A program made the position numbers and the translations under genes. Below are positions 63,107-64,000 of a stretch of 64,000 nt of DNA, in pieces. The DNA comes from Flabesymbios commensalis (lineage: Eukaryota > Annelida > Polychaeta > Terebellida > Flabelligeridae): assembly GCA_964017125.1 (NCBI GenBank), contig OZ024903.1:88199093-88263092 (forward strand). Direction: 5' to 3'. Position 1 is the stretch's first letter; the number at the start of each line of letters is the position of its first letter. Below the pieces are notes generated by a model, which was not told the origin of the DNA, searched no databases, and saw only the letters and a list, made by a program, of their open reading frames with translations.

Positions 63107-64000
63107 CTAGCGTCTGTCACCATGATCAAAGTTATCATCATCCACCTCATCGCACGCTGGAACTAGCTGTTTTGGGTTCTCACAGGCTTCTTCCCCATCC
63201 CCTGAGCAACTCCAGATGTCAGAGCAGTTAAGGCCTGCCTTCCTACAGGAGCATCTTCCAGATCGGCACTGCTTTTTGCAGCCATATTTCACTTAGTGGA
63301 GGACGGATTCTGGGGCTGGAAGCTGAGTAGTCATGACTGGGGTCCATCCATCATCCTCCTGTTTCCACCCGTAGTTGTCTGGGGGTGGAATCACAGGCTG
63401 TGGTACTGTATCGAGGTTCCAAATAATGGTTAGGTGATGGGCGCGTAAATTAGCCTGTCGCAGGGCATCAGGACTTGGAGGCAGCCTCTCTGATTCTGCC
63501 TGTTTCTTCTTGAATAACCACCATCGCAGCTTCTTTAACAAGACAATCTGGGTTTGTGGTTGGTAGACTGTGCAGATGAATTGCTCAAGGGAAGCAGCTG
63601 TGTCATCCTGCAGCTGATTGGTAGTTCCCAGGTTGATCAGAACAGTGAGTATGCCCTCATTGGAGTCTTGGAATGCCTTTCAGAAAGCATGCTTGCTTTT
63701 TCCTGCAAAACTACCAGTGTTGTCACTGCCACTCATGTCATGCAGGCCTGGTAGTGCCTCTGCTTTCTGAGGTCCTAAGTCCTCATAGATAGGGCCTGGT
63801 TGAATGGTCCTACTCTTTCTTCCTGCTGTTGGGGGAGCAAATCATGATGCTTGTTCCACAAGAGGCTGTGGCATCAGCTGCAAATAGAATCAGCTTTGTA
63901 TCAGCCTTTTCCTGGTCACTGTCCGGGTATCTCTTGTCAGTATGGGTTGCTCTGCATTGGGTGCCCCATGCCACAACAACAGATTGTCCTAAAGCATGGG
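63107..64000 (-). pseudogene. Second FEN1/PIN-like nuclease + CXC gene copy, broken, runs off window
   Basis: On the minus strand from the window edge: DQEKADTKLILFAADATAS (the acidic E/D cluster), then in another frame LPGLHDMSGSDNTGSF + AGKSKHAF (the GSD and helix-hairpin-helix motif), LEQFICTVYQPQTQIVLLKK, LRWWLFKKKQAESERLPPSP, ALRQANLRAHHLTIIWNL, a P-rich VIPPPDNYGWKQEDDGW segment, and the C-terminal YGCKKQCRSGRCSCRKAGLN + CSDIWSCS. In-frame stops lie at 63682-63680 (TGA) and 63295-63293 (TAA), and a frameshift separates the upstream acidic cluster. The gene order and spacing equal the 19473-21234 copy, but the protein sequence is quite different, so the two are separate subfamilies rather than a recent duplication. 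Confidence 0.72.

Noticed and set aside
57780-64000. Remaining 5' exons of the SLC5 gene
   Set aside because: I looked for TM1-4 motifs with splice sites on the minus strand and found none that I could support; they are probably outside the window.

Overview
The window looks like nuclear DNA of an animal, most likely an invertebrate. It is AT-rich by eye and dense in interspersed repeats. Its one clear host gene is spread over many small exons with GT/AG borders. There are no operons, Shine-Dalgarno starts, CRISPR arrays or prokaryotic genes. Several repeats (a CCCAGCAAAC-ended MITE, a GGGGCTCGTTTCA-ended MITE, an RTE-like tail ending in GGCGGAGGTAAT, tRNA-derived SINEs) resemble types I know from marine invertebrates, but I cannot name the species.

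Layout. 0.7-9.3 kb: two related inverted-repeat elements (one full, one split and partial) with satellite-like arms, plus a LINE remnant. 9.9-12.3 kb: a tandem duplication, a degenerate satellite and a tRNA-derived SINE. 14.0-16.8 kb: a 2.8-kb element with ~500-bp inverted arms around a dense AAGTCG/CGACTT palindrome array. 17.1 kb: an exon of a possible lectin-like extracellular protein, cut by a 200-N gap. 17.9-22.8 kb: a pair of diverged inverted repeats enclosing a broken minus-strand gene whose motifs fit a FEN1/PIN-type nuclease with a C-terminal cysteine-rich CXC region. 23.9-26.3 kb: a 5'-truncated LINE with an open reverse transcriptase frame. 27.2-57.8 kb: 13 minus-strand exons of a sodium-coupled SLC5 transporter (SMCT/NIS/SMVT branch). 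57.8-63 kb: repeats and a LINE endonuclease fragment. 63.1-64.0 kb: a second broken copy of the FEN-like/CXC gene, running off the window.

The transporter exons join in frame at all 12 internal junctions and give 425 residues plus the stop. About the first 150 residues, judged against human SLC5A8, are not found here and probably lie beyond base 64000. Its introns carry most of the satellites, foldback elements and LINE remnants of the right half.

Best candidates for something new are the FEN-like/CXC gene family with its flanking inverted repeats; a recurring element design (long diverged inverted ends around a minisatellite or palindrome array, at 0.7-4.4, 14.0-16.8 and 47.5-50.3 kb); the TTCATGAA palindrome field at 38.5-40.3 kb; and a ~90-bp repeat carrying TGACGTCA next to TATATAA. 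All coordinates and translations were worked out by eye from the sequence; no database search was possible.
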